Below are positions 43,483 through 53,577 of a stretch of DNA of 64,000 bases, in pieces; the first letter of the stretch is position 1, and each line of letters starts with the position of its first letter. This DNA comes from Mycolicibacterium sp. YH-1 (GTDB lineage: Bacteria > Actinomycetota > Actinomycetes > Mycobacteriales > Mycobacteriaceae). Under the pieces are notes generated by a model. The model searched no databases, was not told the DNA's origin, and was given only the letters and a program-made list of their open reading frames with translations. A program made the translations under genes and the position numbers. The stretch lies in NCBI RefSeq assembly GCF_022557175.1, contig NZ_CP092915.1, forward strand, positions 2,790,001-2,854,000, read 5' to 3'.

Positions 43483-44199
43483 TCAGCGTGTGGGGTCGTG
43501 GGGGTTCGCCAGCACCGGGCGGCGGTCGCGGCTCAGCCATGCGATGTAGCCGATGATGCCGGCCACCACGAACGCGCCGACGGTGAGCCATATCGCGGCG
43601 CCGGTGAACGAGCGCGCGCTGGGGTCGGTGTAGCGGGCCTGGGCGTTCATGGTGCTGACGACACCCGGTCGCAGTTTCCACTCCACAACGTCCCCGGACA
43701 CCTGGTCGCCGTTGGTCGAGGTCACCTCGCCGGGGAACGCCACACTGAGGGTGACGTCGGCTTCTGGGTCGCTCAGTGACGTCAGGTCGGCGCGGCCCTC
43801 CAGGATCACCAGGTCGCCTGCGCGTCGCAGCGAGATGTCCACCCCTGCCGCATCGCGATTCATGCCCGCGAGCTGGGGGAGTTCGGCGAATGTCAGGTCG
43901 GAGAACACGGCCTGCGAGCCGACGTAGTCGTCGCGCTTGTACGGCGAGACGGACACCTTATTGCTGAAGGGCAGGCTGTTGAGGAGCTGGGGTCCCTTGT
44001 CGTCACCGTCGCGAGGGATGGCTGCCGCGATGATCTGTCCGGACACCCGGTCGTCGGGGGAGACGGTGATCGTGGCCCGCACCCGGACACAGCCGGCGGC
44101 GGCCGGAACGATCACGAGGAGAAGAAGCAGGGCCAAGAGCCGTTGGCTCCGGCGACGGCTGCGGGTGCGGCCTGGGGTGCGGCGCGGTCGGTCGGGCAC
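43483..44199 (-). CDS. lppM: Lipoprotein LppM
   Basis: A 238-residue exported lipoprotein: a basic start, a hydrophobic signal segment and lipobox PAAAGC (Cys near residue 36), then a beta-rich domain (RVRATITVSPDDRVSG, LPFSNKVSVSPY) and a C-terminal membrane helix (about 205-228). LppM (Rv2171) is reported in M. tuberculosis to affect phagosomal survival. It is likely transcribed with idsA2 and mptA, being on the same strand 58 bp upstream of idsA2. Confidence 0.9.
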   Translation of the reverse strand: MPDRPRRTPGRTRSRRRSQRLLALLLLLVIVPAAAGCVRVRATITVSPDDRVSGQIIAAAIPRDGDDKGPQLLNSLPFSNKVSVSPYKRDDYVGSQAVFSDLTFAELPQLAGMNRDAAGVDISLRRAGDLVILEGRADLTSLSDPEADVTLSVAFPGEVTSTNGDQVSGDVVEWKLRPGVVSTMNAQARYTDPSARSFTGAAIWLTVGAFVVAGIIGYIAWLSRDRRPVLANPHDPTR

Positions 44200-44236
44200 C
44201 CGGTCATCGTGCCAGACCCGACAGTTCAGAGCGCGC

Positions 44237-44872
44237 TCATAGGGGAAGACGACGGCCGAGGATGGCGAACGGCCGGGGATCGCCTGCGAAGTGGTAGCCG
44301 CGGATGACGTCGGTGAACCCGAGCCTGCGGTAGAGCCGCCAGGCCCGGTTGGACTCGCCGTTGATCTCCGGGGTCGACAGCAGGACGTGTGACTCGGCTC
44401 GACCGGCGAGCAGGCGTCGCGCCAGAGCCTCGCCCAGCCCGTGACCCTGGCCCCGGGTGTGGATGTGCAGCTCGGTGAGCTCGAAGTAGCTGGTCATCAG
44501 GTCGGCGATGTGTGCCTCATCGGCGCCACAGCGCTGCAGACCCGCGACGACTTGTTGCTGCCACCACTGATCGGGGGCGCCGCAGTAGCCGTACGCCACC
44601 CCGAGTAGGGGTGCGTCCGCGAGTCGGTCGGGGTCCTGGGTGTCGGACGGCGCATCGACGACGGCCACGGCTTTCCAACCGTCGCGGCGGGTGTGCTCCA
44701 GCCACATCGACGCGCGTTGCTCCTCGGTTCCCCTCGGGTAGTGCATCGCGTCGACGTAGACGGCGAGGGCCTCGCCCAGGCGCCGTTGCATGTCGCCGGG
44801 CGACAGTTCGATCACGTACGTCGCCAACCTTTGATGCCCTTCGCGGTCTGGGAATGATGCCCACTGATTCAC
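44237..44872 (-). CDS. GNAT acetyltransferase (Rv2170 homologue)
   Basis: A 211-residue acetyltransferase. Seen: the acetyl-CoA motif TRGQGHGLGEALARRLLAG, the beta-strand region LTELHIHTRG and ESNRAWRLYRRLGFTDV at the end. Rv2170 has been reported to acetylate isocitrate dehydrogenase in M. tuberculosis. Start uncertain: GTG 44872 (NQWASFPD) or further upstream to 44947; the former was chosen because the added residues look unlike the family. 37 bp upstream of lppM on the same strand. Confidence 0.82.
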   Translation of the reverse strand: MNQWASFPDREGHQRLATYVIELSPGDMQRRLGEALAVYVDAMHYPRGTEEQRASMWLEHTRRDGWKAVAVVDAPSDTQDPDRLADAPLLGVAYGYCGAPDQWWQQQVVAGLQRCGADEAHIADLMTSYFELTELHIHTRGQGHGLGEALARRLLAGRAESHVLLSTPEINGESNRAWRLYRRLGFTDVIRGYHFAGDPRPFAILGRRLPL

Positions 44873-44934
44873 GCCATTATCGGGCTCGGCGTTCGGCGGG
44901 CGACGCGGTACCCGGGTCGCAGTGACCAAGGCCC

Positions 44935-44940
44935 TACAAT
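44935..44940 (+). promoter_or_regulatory. Possible -10 element upstream of the Rv2169c homologue
   Basis: TACAAT in the 200-bp divergent interval between Rv2170 and Rv2169c homologues. It would leave a leader of about 125 nt before ATG 45073; other TANNNT words occur nearer, so this is weak. Confidence 0.25.
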
Positions 44941-45072
44941 CGACCATCGAACAAGGTGGTACGCGTGAGATTGACCTCGTATCATGATTGTTGAGTGCCC
45001 GCGACTGTGGGCGCAGACAACGCTAGACGACTTTGGACGGTCGCCACGGCCGCGGCAGCATGGGAGGCACGG

Positions 45073-45477
45073 ATGCCACTCTCCGATCATGAGCAGCGCA
45101 TGCTCGACCAGATCGAGAGCGCTCTCTACGCCGAGGACCCAAAATTCGCCTCGAGTGTCCGCGGTGGAAATCTCCGCGCCCCCTCAGCCCGTCGCCGCCT
45201 GCAGGGCGGAGTGCTGTTCGTGATCGGTCTGGCGATGCTCGTCGCCGGCATCGCCATCAAGGCCACCTGGATCTCAAGCCTGCCGGCGCTCTCGGTTGTC
45301 GGCTTCATCATCATGTTCGGCGGTGTGGTCTTCGCGATCACGGGTCCGCGCGTGGTGGGTGGTCGCGATGCGCAAGCGCCCGAGGGTGGTGCGCAGCGCG
45401 CACGGAAGGCCAAGGGCGGCAGCGGCTCATTCACCAGCCGCATGGAGGACAGGTTCCGCCGCCGGTTCGACGAGTAG
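45073..45477 (+). CDS. DUF3040 membrane protein (Rv2169c homologue)
   Basis: A 134-residue protein beginning MPLSDHEQRMLDQIESALYAEDPKF, which is the signature of the actinobacterial DUF3040 family, followed by two close membrane helices (about 50-90) and a basic tail. ATG 45073 has GGGAGG 10 nt upstream. Function unknown. A strong terminator follows 20 bp after the stop, separating it from the dcw cluster. Confidence 0.88.
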   Translation: MPLSDHEQRMLDQIESALYAEDPKFASSVRGGNLRAPSARRRLQGGVLFVIGLAMLVAGIAIKATWISSLPALSVVGFIIMFGGVVFAITGPRVVGGRDAQAPEGGAQRARKAKGGSGSFTSRMEDRFRRRFDE

Positions 45478-45496
45478 ACGCTCGGTAGTCGACACA

Positions 45497-45527
45497 GGGG
45501 TGGCCCCGTAGGGGGCCGCCCCTTTTT
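45497..45527 (+). terminator. Intrinsic terminator after the Rv2169c homologue
   Basis: GGGGTGGCCCC at 45497-45507 pairs with GGGGCCGCCCC at 45512-45522 around a short loop, and TTTTT follows (45523-45527). It is the only textbook stem plus T-run recognised in the window. Confidence 0.85.
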
Positions 45528-45723
45528 CATGCCCATCTGGCGTGCCCCTGGTGGGGGCCGCGGGGCTTCGCCTTGCCACCTGTTGCGACACGCCGCTTTC
45601 GGTCGGCACGGGGCGGGCGGCGGTTATGACGCCCCACCACGCCCCACCGCACAGCTAAAGGGCGCCTAGCTGCGACTTTGGGGACCGCCGCTGGAACGAC
45701 GCGGGTCCGCGGGCACTCCGAGA

Positions 45724-45757
45724 TGGGCAGACGTGGCAGAAGGTGGGGGAAGTGGGG
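45724..45757 (+). promoter_or_regulatory. Upstream MraZ-box array (four TGGGN/TGGCN repeats)
   Basis: Boxes at 45724 (TGGGC), 45734 (TGGCA), 45744 (TGGGG) and 45753 (TGGGG): spacing 10, 10 and 9 bp. MraZ proteins bind TGGGN repeats separated by 5 nt upstream of their own gene; here the first three match that period. Located 97-130 bp before the mraZ ATG. Confidence 0.7.
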
Positions 45758-45774
45758 GAACTTTTGCCTACGTG

Positions 45775-45809
45775 TGGCACAAAGTGGGGGAATGTGGGGT
45801 AAGGTGGCG
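45775..45809 (+). promoter_or_regulatory. Downstream MraZ-box array (four TGGGN/TGGCN repeats)
   Basis: Boxes at 45775 (TGGCA), 45785 (TGGGG), 45795 (TGGGG) and 45805 (TGGCG), an exact 10-bp period. A TAAGGT hexamer (45800-45805) lies inside it and could be a -10 element, so MraZ binding would block transcription. Located 45-80 bp before mraZ. Confidence 0.8.
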
Positions 45810-45853
45810 GACATCGGAACGACCGGGGTTCTGAGGTGGTGGGAGGTGGCGGG

Positions 45854-46285
45854 ATGTTTCTCGGCACCTACACGCCAAAGCTCGACGACAAGGGGCGGCT
45901 CACGCTGCCCGCCAAGTTCCGCGACGCACTGGCAGGGGGGTTGATGGTCACCAAGAGCCAAGATCACAGCCTCGCCGTCTACCCGCGTGCCGAGTTCGAA
46001 GCGCTCGCGGAAAGGCTCACGCAGGCATCGCGGAGCAATCCGGAGGCCCGGGCCTACCTGCGCAACCTGGCCGCCGCCACCGACGAGCAGCATCCGGATG
46101 CGCAGGGCCGGATCACGCTGACAGCTGACCACCGGCGATACGCGGACCTGACCAAGGAATGCGTGGTCACCGGCTCGATCACGTATCTGGAGATCTGGGA
46201 CGCGCAGGCCTGGCAGGAATACCAGGCTGCCCACGAAGAGAACTTCTCCGCGGCCAGCGATGAAACTCTGCGCGACATCATTTGA
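45854..46285 (+). CDS. mraZ: Transcriptional regulator MraZ
   Basis: A 143-residue DNA-binding protein of two SpoVT/AbrB-like swapped-hairpin repeats. It represses the division/cell-wall cluster and in mycobacteria inhibits RsmH. Seen: [24 protein letters not shown] (first DxxxR) and [13 protein letters not shown] (second DxxxR). ATG 45854 follows GGAGG; the frame extends 6 codons upstream without family match. The 3' end overlaps rsmH by 26 nt in the chosen start. Confidence 0.95.
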   Translation: MFLGTYTPKLDDKGRLTLPAKFRDALAGGLMVTKSQDHSLAVYPRAEFEALAERLTQASRSNPEARAYLRNLAAATDEQHPDAQGRITLTADHRRYADLTKECVVTGSITYLEIWDAQAWQEYQAAHEENFSAASDETLRDII

Positions 46286-47462
46286 TCCGGAAGCCGGCCT
46301 GCACGGTGCCCGTGCATCGTGGCCTCTGCCCGAACCGACCCTGGCGTACTTCCCCGACGCCAGGTTCGCGACCTCGGGCAGGGACCTCGATGTAGGGGTG
46401 TCGCTTCTCCTGCGGATGACTGAGGCGAGGAGGTTCGCGATGTCCGATGACAACACCGACAACGACGAGCGCTCCAACACACCCCGCGACGACACACCAC
46501 GCGAAGCACCGCACGTACCCGTCATGCTCGACCGCTGCGTCGAACTGCTGATGCCCGCGCTCACCCGGCACAGCGCCGACGGCACCGGCGCGGTTCTCGT
46601 CGACGCCACTCTGGGGGCCGGTGGGCACTCCGAACGATTCCTCACCGACCTTCCCGGTCTGCGCCTGGTCGGCCTCGACCGTGACCCCACCGCGCTGGCG
46701 ATCGCCGCCGACCGCCTGGCCCCCTTCGGCGACCGCGTCCGTTTCGTCCGCACCGCCTACGACGGCTACTGGGCGGACCGCGCCGAACCCACGGTGGACG
46801 GCGTGCTCTTCGACCTCGGTGTGTCGTCGATGCAGCTGGACCAGACCCAACGCGGCTTCTCCTACTCCCATGACGCCCCGCTGGACATGCGGATGGATCC
46901 GGACGGACCGCTGACTGCCGCCGATATCGTGAACACCTTCAGCGAGAAGGAGATCGCGCGGATCCTGCGGGAGTTCGGCGAGGAACGCTTCGCCTCCAAG
47001 ATCGCCGCCGAAATCGGCAGGCGTCGGGCTCGAAAGCCGTTCACCACCACCGGTGAACTCGTCGAGGTGCTCTACGCCGCCATCCCGATACCCGCTCGAC
47101 GCACCGGCGGGCACCCGGGTAAGCGAACGTTCCAGGCGCTGCGCACGGCGGTCAACGGTGAACTGGACTCGCTTCGGGATGCGCTGCCCGCGGCGCTCGA
47201 CGCGCTCCCGGCCGGCGGCCGGATCGTCGTCATGGCCTACCAGTCGCTCGAGGACAAGATCGTCAAGGGCTTGTTCAGCGCGGCCACCGCATCTCGCAGC
47301 CCATCGGGGCTGCCAGTCGAACTACCCGGCTACGAACCGCATTTCACGGCGCTGACCCGTGGTGCGGAGAAGGCCGACGCCACGGAGATCGAATTCAACC
47401 CGCGTAGCGCATCGGTTCGGCTGCGGGCACTCGAGAAAGTCATCAGTAGGGAGGGCTCGTGA
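46260..47462 (+). CDS. rsmH: 16S rRNA (cytosine(1402)-N4)-methyltransferase
   Basis: A 400-residue SAM-dependent methyltransferase acting on 16S C1402. Seen: [13 protein letters not shown], the SAM loop [37 protein letters not shown] and [20 protein letters not shown] 46260 overlaps mraZ, but its extension contains [16 protein letters not shown], which I recall in the M. tuberculosis protein (Rv2165c); no start codon lies closer in frame until ATG 46440. Hence 46260 is preferred, with 46440 as a shorter alternative. Its TGA overlaps the ftsL ATG (TGATG). Confidence 0.9.
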   Translation: MKLCATSFDPEAGLHGARASWPLPEPTLAYFPDARFATSGRDLDVGVSLLLRMTEARRFAMSDDNTDNDERSNTPRDDTPREAPHVPVMLDRCVELLMPALTRHSADGTGAVLVDATLGAGGHSERFLTDLPGLRLVGLDRDPTALAIAADRLAPFGDRVRFVRTAYDGYWADRAEPTVDGVLFDLGVSSMQLDQTQRGFSYSHDAPLDMRMDPDGPLTAADIVNTFSEKEIARILREFGEERFASKIAAEIGRRRARKPFTTTGELVEVLYAAIPIPARRTGGHPGKRTFQALRTAVNGELDSLRDALPAALDALPAGGRIVVMAYQSLEDKIVKGLFSAATASRSPSGLPVELPGYEPHFTALTRGAEKADATEIEFNPRSASVRLRALEKVISREGS

Positions 47463-48595
47463 TGGCCAAACGGACAGAACCCGTACGCCGCAGCGGCGAG
47501 CGGAAACGACCAGGGCGGGACACCCCGACTTCGCGGCGCTCGGGTGAGGCTGCGCCGCGCGGCCGCCGGTCCACGCGCGAACAGCGTCCACAGCGGGCCA
47601 AGGGCAGCGCGCCGGCGACCTCTCCGATCCCGCGGCCCAACGAGGCGCCGGGTCGGCCGAAGAACGCGGCCCAGGCCAAGGCTCGGTCCAAGGCGCGCAA
47701 GGCCAAGGCGCCCAAGGTCGTTCGGCCGCCACTGCGGGTTCGGCTTCGGGAACGGATTCTGGTCAAGCTCTCGACCATCGAGCTGAACCCCCGCGAACTC
47801 GTCAGCAGGGTGCCGTTCGTGGTCCTGGTGATCGGTGCGCTTGGCATCGGACTGGCGGTCACGCTGTGGCTGTCCACCGACGCAGCTGAGCGCTCCTACC
47901 AACTCGGCCATGCCCGCCAGACGAATCAGGCTCTGCTGCAGCAGAAGGAAGCTCTCGAGCGCGATGTGCTCGAAGCGCAGGCGGCACCTGCCCTGGCGGA
48001 GTCCGCGCGCCAGCTCGGGATGATCCCCTCACGGGACACCGCCCACCTGGTGCAGGACCCGGCGGGAGCTTGGGTCGTCGTCGGCACGCCCAAACCCGCC
48101 GAGGGCGTCTCGCCGCCACCGCTGAACTCCCCACTGCCCGAGGCGGCCCCACCGGCGCCGCCTGCGGCTCCCGGGCCGCGCGTCGTCGAGCCGCGCGAGC
48201 AGGTGGTGCGCCTCCCGGGTCGACCGGCCCAGCAGAACCCCGAGGTCCCCGTGCCAGGAGGGGTTCTCGCGGCACCCGCGCTACCCCCCGTGCCCGGAGC
48301 GGCTCTCGCGGCACCGGACATGCCCGCGGCGCCCGCCGCGCCTGACGTGCCGGCCGCACCACCTCCGCCGCCCGCGCCCGCCGTGCCGGAACACGGTGTG
48401 CCCACGCTCCCCGGTCCCGCGGTTCCCGGTGCCGAGATGCCGGCCACCGACTTCGCCCCGCTGGCTGCCCCGCTGGCTGCGCCGTTGGCGCCTGAGGCGG
48501 GGCACATCGCCTCGCCACAGACGCCCACGCTGCCGGGTCCGTCCAGCGAGCAGCCCGTCTTGGTCACCCCACCCGGTCCCGGTGTGCCTGAATGA
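47462..48595 (+). CDS. ftsL: FtsL-like divisome protein with Pro/Ala-rich tail (Rv2164c homologue)
   Basis: A 377-residue single-pass membrane protein in the FtsL position. Layout: a basic, Arg/Lys-rich cytoplasmic region (1-110), one helix (about 115-138), a short coiled coil (LGHARQTNQALLQQKEALERDVLEAQ), then ~180 extracytoplasmic residues that are Pro/Ala-rich with repeated APxxP units. Standard FtsL is ~100 aa; the long tail is mycobacterial. It overlaps both neighbours, fitting FtsL-FtsQ-FtsB scaffold work at septation. Confidence 0.85.
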   Translation: MAKRTEPVRRSGERKRPGRDTPTSRRSGEAAPRGRRSTREQRPQRAKGSAPATSPIPRPNEAPGRPKNAAQAKARSKARKAKAPKVVRPPLRVRLRERILVKLSTIELNPRELVSRVPFVVLVIGALGIGLAVTLWLSTDAAERSYQLGHARQTNQALLQQKEALERDVLEAQAAPALAESARQLGMIPSRDTAHLVQDPAGAWVVVGTPKPAEGVSPPPLNSPLPEAAPPAPPAAPGPRVVEPREQVVRLPGRPAQQNPEVPVPGGVLAAPALPPVPGAALAAPDMPAAPAAPDVPAAPPPPPAPAVPEHGVPTLPGPAVPGAEMPATDFAPLAAPLAAPLAPEAGHIASPQTPTLPGPSSEQPVLVTPPGPGVPE

Positions 48596-50496
48596 GTCGG
48601 ATCCGCCGCACCCCCCAACCAGCGAAGTCCACTGCTGGTCAACCGCATTCGGCCCGTGCTCGACGCACAAGGAAGCCGGCCACCGAGGGCGGCCTGCGCA
48701 GCGCGTCGTTCGTCTTCCGGCATCGGGTGGGTAACGCGGTCATTGCACTGCTGCTGTTGATCGCGGGTGCGCAACTCTTCAATCTGCAGGTGCCAAAGGC
48801 CGCCGGGCTGCGCGCCGAGGCTGCCGGTCAGCTCAAGGTGACCGACATCAACCCGGCGGTGCGCGGCAGCATCGTCGACCGCAATAACGACAAGTTGGCT
48901 TTCACCATCGAGGCCCGGGCACTCACCTTCCAGCCGGCCAAGATCCAGAAGCAGCTGGCCGACGCACACACAGCCGATCCCACTGCGCCCGAACCGGCCA
49001 AGCGCCTCGCCGCCATCGCGGCAGGAGTCTCGGGTCTGCTGAACAACAAGCCCGACACCAAGACTCTGCTCAAGAAGCTCACCGGCAAGGACTCGTTCGT
49101 CTACCTGGCGCGCTCCGTGGATCCGTCGATCACTGATGCGATCACCTCGAAGTACCCCGAGGTCGGCTCCGAGCGTCAGGACATCCGCCAGTACCCGGGT
49201 GGGTCGCTGGCCGCCAATATCGTCGGCGGCATTGACTGGGATGGCCACGGCCTGCTGGGTCTTGAGGACTCACTCGACGCCAAGCTCGCGGGCACCGATG
49301 GTTCGGTCACCTACGACCGTGGCTCCGACGGCGTCGTGATCCCGGGCAGCTACCGCAACCGGCATGACGCCGTCGACGGGTCGACGGTCCAGCTGACCAT
49401 CGACGACGATATCCAGTTCTACGTCCAGCAACAGGTCGCGCAGGCCAAGAGCCTGTCCGGGGCAAAGAACGTGTCGGCGGTGGTGCTCGACTCGAAAACT
49501 GGTGAGGTCCTTGCCATGTCGAACGACAACACGTTCGACCCCAGTCAGGACATCGGTAGGCAGTCAGACCGCGAACTCGGCAACCTCTCGGTGTCCTCAC
49601 CGTTCGAACCGGGCTCGGTGAACAAGATCATCACCGCCGCGTCTGCGATCGAGTTCGGGCTGACCAACCCCGACGAGATGCTGTCGGTACCCGGCTCGAT
49701 CGATATGGGTGGCGTCACCGTGAAAGACGCCTGGGTGCACGGCGTGATGCCGTACACCACCACGGGCGTGTTCGGAAAGTCCTCCAACGTCGGAACGCTG
49801 ATGCTCGCGCAGCGAGTCGGCGAGCAGCGCTACGCCGAGATGCTCGACAAGTTCGGGCTCGGCCAGCGCACCGGCGTGGGCCTGCCCGGTGAGAGCGCGG
49901 GTCTAGTGCCGCCCATCGATCAGTGGTCGGGCAGTTCGTTCGCCAACCTGCCTATCGGACAGGGGCTCTCGATGACCCTGCTGCAGATGACCGGCATGTA
50001 CCAGGCGATCGCCAACGACGGTGTCCGCGTGCCCCCGCGCATCATCAAGTCCATAATCGCCGACGACGGTAGCCGCTCCGACGAGCCGCGGCCCGAGGGA
50101 GTGCGGGTGGTGTCACCCGAGACTGCGCGCACGGTGCGGCACATGCTGCGGGCCACGATCCAGCGCGATCCGCGCGGTGAACAGCAGGGCACCGGCTGGC
50201 AGGCCGCCGTCGAGGGGTATCAGATCGCAGGCAAGACCGGAACGGCCCAGCAGATCGACCCGGGCTGCGGCTGCTACTACCAGGACGTCTACTGGATCAC
50301 GTTCGCCGGTATGGTGCCTGCCGATGACCCGAGGTATGTGGTCGGCGTGATGATGGACAACCCGCACCGCACGGCCGACGGACAGCCGGGAACAACGGCG
50401 GCGCCGTTGTTCCACAACATCGCCGCATGGCTGCTGCAGCGGGAGAACGTGCCGCTGTCGCCCGATCCCGGACCCCCGCTGGTCCTCCAGGGCTGA
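48592..50496 (+). CDS. pbpB: Penicillin-binding protein PbpB (FtsI/PBP3), septal transpeptidase
   Basis: A 634-residue class B PBP that cross-links septal peptidoglycan. Seen: one N-terminal helix (about 47-67), the dimerisation/pedestal region with [14 protein letters not shown], and the transpeptidase domain with S-x-x-K at Ser342-Lys345 (EPGSVNK), SSN at Ser397-Asn399 (KSSNVG) and KTG at Lys548 (AGKTGTAQQ). ATG 48592 overlaps ftsL. It works with FtsW, encoded downstream. M. tuberculosis has PE_PGRS38 and other genes between pbpB and murE; here only 43 bp. Confidence 0.97.
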   Translation: MSRIRRTPQPAKSTAGQPHSARARRTRKPATEGGLRSASFVFRHRVGNAVIALLLLIAGAQLFNLQVPKAAGLRAEAAGQLKVTDINPAVRGSIVDRNNDKLAFTIEARALTFQPAKIQKQLADAHTADPTAPEPAKRLAAIAAGVSGLLNNKPDTKTLLKKLTGKDSFVYLARSVDPSITDAITSKYPEVGSERQDIRQYPGGSLAANIVGGIDWDGHGLLGLEDSLDAKLAGTDGSVTYDRGSDGVVIPGSYRNRHDAVDGSTVQLTIDDDIQFYVQQQVAQAKSLSGAKNVSAVVLDSKTGEVLAMSNDNTFDPSQDIGRQSDRELGNLSVSSPFEPGSVNKIITAASAIEFGLTNPDEMLSVPGSIDMGGVTVKDAWVHGVMPYTTTGVFGKSSNVGTLMLAQRVGEQRYAEMLDKFGLGQRTGVGLPGESAGLVPPIDQWSGSSFANLPIGQGLSMTLLQMTGMYQAIANDGVRVPPRIIKSIIADDGSRSDEPRPEGVRVVSPETARTVRHMLRATIQRDPRGEQQGTGWQAAVEGYQIAGKTGTAQQIDPGCGCYYQDVYWITFAGMVPADDPRYVVGVMMDNPHRTADGQPGTTAAPLFHNIAAWLLQRENVPLSPDPGPPLVLQG

Positions 50497-50539
50497 GCAT
50501 GGACGGCCGACATCGTCGGGCCGGTACTGTGTCAACGCC

Positions 50540-52069
50540 ATGAAGCTGCGTCCCTCGCACCCAGTCGGTGCCGATCTCGCGCACCTCGCGGAACATATCG
50601 CCGCCACACCCGCATTCGGGGCGGTCACCGCGGGTGTCACGGTCACCGGTGTCACGCTGCGCAGCCAGGACGCGATCCCCGGCGATCTGTTCGCCGCGCT
50701 GCCCGGGTCGTCCTCGCACGGCGCCGCCTTCGCTGCCGACGCCGTCGCACAGGGGGCATTGGCCGTGCTGACCGATCCCGACGGCGCCGCCCTGCTCGGT
50801 GCAGATCTGGGGGCCGCGGTTCTGGTGCACCCGACGCCGCGTGCGGTGCTCGGCGAGTTGGCCAGCACCGTCTACGGGAACCCCTCGGACCGTGTTCGCG
50901 TCATCGGCGTGACCGGCACGTCCGGCAAGACCACCACCACCTATCTGGTGGAGGCCGGGCTGCGGGCCGCCGGGCGGGTGGCCGGGCTGATCGGGACTGT
51001 CGGCATCCGTATCGACGGACGCGACGAGCCCAGCTCGCTCACCACACCCGAGGCGCCCGACCTTCAGGCGCTGCTCGCCGTCATGGCCGAGCGGGGCGTC
51101 GACACCGTTGTGATGGAGGTATCGAGCCACGCGCTGACCCTGGGCAGGGTGGACGCCGTGCACTTCGCCGTCGGCGGCTTCACCAATCTGTCCCGCGATC
51201 ACCTGGACTTCCATCCGACGATGGCCGATTACCTGGACGCCAAGGCGCGTCTCTTCGAACCCGAGTCCGCGACACACGCCGACATCTCGGTGGTGTGCAT
51301 CGATGACGATGCGGGCCAGAGCATCGCGGAGAGGGCGCACGACCCGGTGACGGTGAGCATCGAGGGCCGGGGTGACGGCTGGCAGGCGCAGGATGTGCGC
51401 GCGGCAGGCCAGGCCGGCCAGGACTTCGTGGCGCGCGACCCCGCCGGTGTGCACCATCCGCTGCGTGTCGCACTGCCGGGCCGCTACAACGTGGCGAACT
51501 GCCTGCTGGCCGCGGCGATGCTCGACGCCGTCGGCGTGTCCCCGGATCAGGCCGCACCCGGACTGCGGACGGCGCGAGTCCCGGGTCGCCTCGAACCCGT
51601 CGACAGGGGACAGGGATTCCTGGCCGTCGTCGACTACGCGCACAAGCCAGGAGCGTTGAACGCCGTGCTCGAGACGTTGCGTCGCGAGACTGAAGGCCGG
51701 GTGGCTGTGGTCTTCGGCGCGGGCGGCAACCGAGATCGGGGCAAGCGCGAACCCATGGGCAGGGTCGCGGCCGAACTGGCCGACCTCGTCGTGGTGACCG
51801 ACGACAACCCTCGCGACGAGGATCCCGCCGAGATCCGTGCGTCCATCGTGGCCGCAGCACGGGCCGCCGGTACGTCTGCTGAGGTGGTCGAGGTGGGGGA
51901 CAGGCGCTCGGCGATCGAACACGCGGTGCGCTGGGCCCGTGACGGCGATGTCGTGCTGGTGGCGGGCAAGGGACACGAGGCAGGCCAGACCGCGGGTGGG
52001 CAGACCCGGCCGTTTGACGACCGTGAGGAACTCGCGCTCGCCCTTGAGACACGGAGGGACCACGCGTGA
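50540..52069 (+). CDS. murE: UDP-MurNAc-tripeptide synthetase (meso-DAP-adding)
   Basis: A 509-residue Mur ligase adding meso-diaminopimelate to UDP-MurNAc-L-Ala-D-Glu. Seen: the ATP loop [16 protein letters not shown] (Lys130), [11 protein letters not shown], the DHLDFHPTM carbamoyl/metal region, and the DAP-selecting DNPRDEDP near residue 420. ATG 50540. A TACTGT 9 nt upstream may give a second promoter. Its stop overlaps murF (GTGA). The MurE substrate is the product of MurD, whose gene is missing from this cluster. Confidence 0.97.
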   Translation: MKLRPSHPVGADLAHLAEHIAATPAFGAVTAGVTVTGVTLRSQDAIPGDLFAALPGSSSHGAAFAADAVAQGALAVLTDPDGAALLGADLGAAVLVHPTPRAVLGELASTVYGNPSDRVRVIGVTGTSGKTTTTYLVEAGLRAAGRVAGLIGTVGIRIDGRDEPSSLTTPEAPDLQALLAVMAERGVDTVVMEVSSHALTLGRVDAVHFAVGGFTNLSRDHLDFHPTMADYLDAKARLFEPESATHADISVVCIDDDAGQSIAERAHDPVTVSIEGRGDGWQAQDVRAAGQAGQDFVARDPAGVHHPLRVALPGRYNVANCLLAAAMLDAVGVSPDQAAPGLRTARVPGRLEPVDRGQGFLAVVDYAHKPGALNAVLETLRRETEGRVAVVFGAGGNRDRGKREPMGRVAAELADLVVVTDDNPRDEDPAEIRASIVAAARAAGTSAEVVEVGDRRSAIEHAVRWARDGDVVLVAGKGHEAGQTAGGQTRPFDDREELALALETRRDHA

Positions 52070-53577
52070 TCGACCTGACCCTGGCCCGCATCGCCGAGAT
52101 CGTGGGCGGCGAGCTGTCCGACATCTCGCCGCAGGAGGCCGCCCTCACACGGGTGACGGGAACCGTCGAGTTCGACTCTCGCGCAGTGAGCGCCGGCGGA
52201 CTGTTCCTGGCGCTGCCCGGCGCGAGATCGGACGGCCACGACTTCGCCGCAGGCGCGGTGGCCGCCGGCGCCGTCGCGGTGCTCGCTGCGCGGCCCGTCG
52301 GAGTACCCGCCATCGTCGTGAAGCCCGCACCGGCGGCATCGGGTCCTGCCGCGGGGGTGTTGGAGTACGACACCGATGGCTCCGGGGCCGCAGTACTCGC
52401 GGCACTGGCCAGACTGGCGGCCGCCGTCGCGGCCGAGCTCGTGGCAGGCGGTCTCACGATCATCGGCGTGACCGGGTCGTCGGGTAAGACATCCACCAAG
52501 GATCTGCTGGCCGCCGTACTGGACCCGCTGGGCGAGGTGATCGCACCACCTGGATCCTTCAACAACGAACTGGGCCACCCGTGGACGGTGCTGCGCGCCA
52601 CCACCGACACCGACTACCTCATCCTCGAGATGTCGGCTCGCCACCCGGGCAATATCGCGGCGCTGGCTGCCATCGCACCGCCCGCGATCGCGGTGGTGCT
52701 CAACGTGGGCACGGCGCATCTCGGTGAGTTCGGCTCCCGCGAGGTCATCGCCGCGACGAAGGCCGAGTTGCCGCAGGCCGTCCCGGCCTCTGGTGTGGTG
52801 ATCCTCAATGCCGATGACGCTGCTGTGGCCGCGATGGCGGACAAGACCGCGGCACGTGTGGTGCGGGTGGCGCGCGACGGCGCCCAGCGAGCCGATATCT
52901 GGGCGCAGGACGTCATGCTCGACGAACTCGCCCGCCCACGGTTCACGATGCACACCGCGTCGGGCGCGGTGGCCGTCGAACTCGCCGTGCACGGTGACCA
53001 TCAGGTCTCAAACGCTTTGTGTGCCGCTGCCGTAGCCCTCGAGTGCGGCGCGAGCCTCGAGCAGGTGGCCACGTCACTTGCGGGTGCGGGTCCGGTGTCG
53101 CGGCACCGGATGCAGGTCAGCACGAGGGCCGACGGTGTGACGATCGTCAACGACGCCTACAACGCCAACCCCGACTCGATGCGGGCTGGTCTGAAGGCGC
53201 TGGCGTGGATGGCGAAGTCCGGGGGACCGGACGGGGCGCCGCGCAGAAGCTGGGCAGTTCTTGGCGAGATGGCCGAACTCGGCGACGACGCGATCACGGA
53301 GCATGACAACATCGGTCGACTGGCGGTGCGTTTAGATGTGTCACGACTCGTCGTGGTTGGAACTGGGAGGTCGATGAGCGCGATGCATCACGGAGCTGTC
53401 ATGGAGGGATCGTGGGGCAGTGAATCCATGATGGTGCCCGACGCGGACGCGGCGCTGGCCCTGTTGCGGTCCGAGCTGCGCGATGACGACGTGGTGCTGG
53501 TGAAGGCATCCAACTCCGCGGGACTGTCGGCTCTGGCGGAGGCGCTCGCTGACGACCGGGGGATCGACACGGCATGA
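52066..53577 (+). CDS. murF: UDP-MurNAc-tripeptide:D-Ala-D-Ala ligase
   Basis: A 503-residue Mur ligase adding D-Ala-D-Ala. Seen: the [20 protein letters not shown]-terminal UDP domain, the ATP loop [38 protein letters not shown] and the MurF-type [22 protein letters not shown] start overlapping murE; its stop overlaps murX (ATGA). Length as in the family. Confidence 0.96.
   Translation: MIDLTLARIAEIVGGELSDISPQEAALTRVTGTVEFDSRAVSAGGLFLALPGARSDGHDFAAGAVAAGAVAVLAARPVGVPAIVVKPAPAASGPAAGVLEYDTDGSGAAVLAALARLAAAVAAELVAGGLTIIGVTGSSGKTSTKDLLAAVLDPLGEVIAPPGSFNNELGHPWTVLRATTDTDYLILEMSARHPGNIAALAAIAPPAIAVVLNVGTAHLGEFGSREVIAATKAELPQAVPASGVVILNADDAAVAAMADKTAARVVRVARDGAQRADIWAQDVMLDELARPRFTMHTASGAVAVELAVHGDHQVSNALCAAAVALECGASLEQVATSLAGAGPVSRHRMQVSTRADGVTIVNDAYNANPDSMRAGLKALAWMAKSGGPDGAPRRSWAVLGEMAELGDDAITEHDNIGRLAVRLDVSRLVVVGTGRSMSAMHHGAVMEGSWGSESMMVPDADAALALLRSELRDDDVVLVKASNSAGLSALAEALADDRGIDTA

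Noticed and set aside
45632..45646. Minus-strand pair of TGGGG boxes spaced 10 bp
   Set aside because: Only two boxes, in GC-rich sequence and far from mraZ; chance occurrence is likely.
50297..52063. Long minus-strand frame (588 codons) across pbpB and murE
   Set aside because: It lies opposite two well-identified Mur/PBP genes, is Arg/His/Gly-rich, and shows no family motif: a GC-bias shadow.
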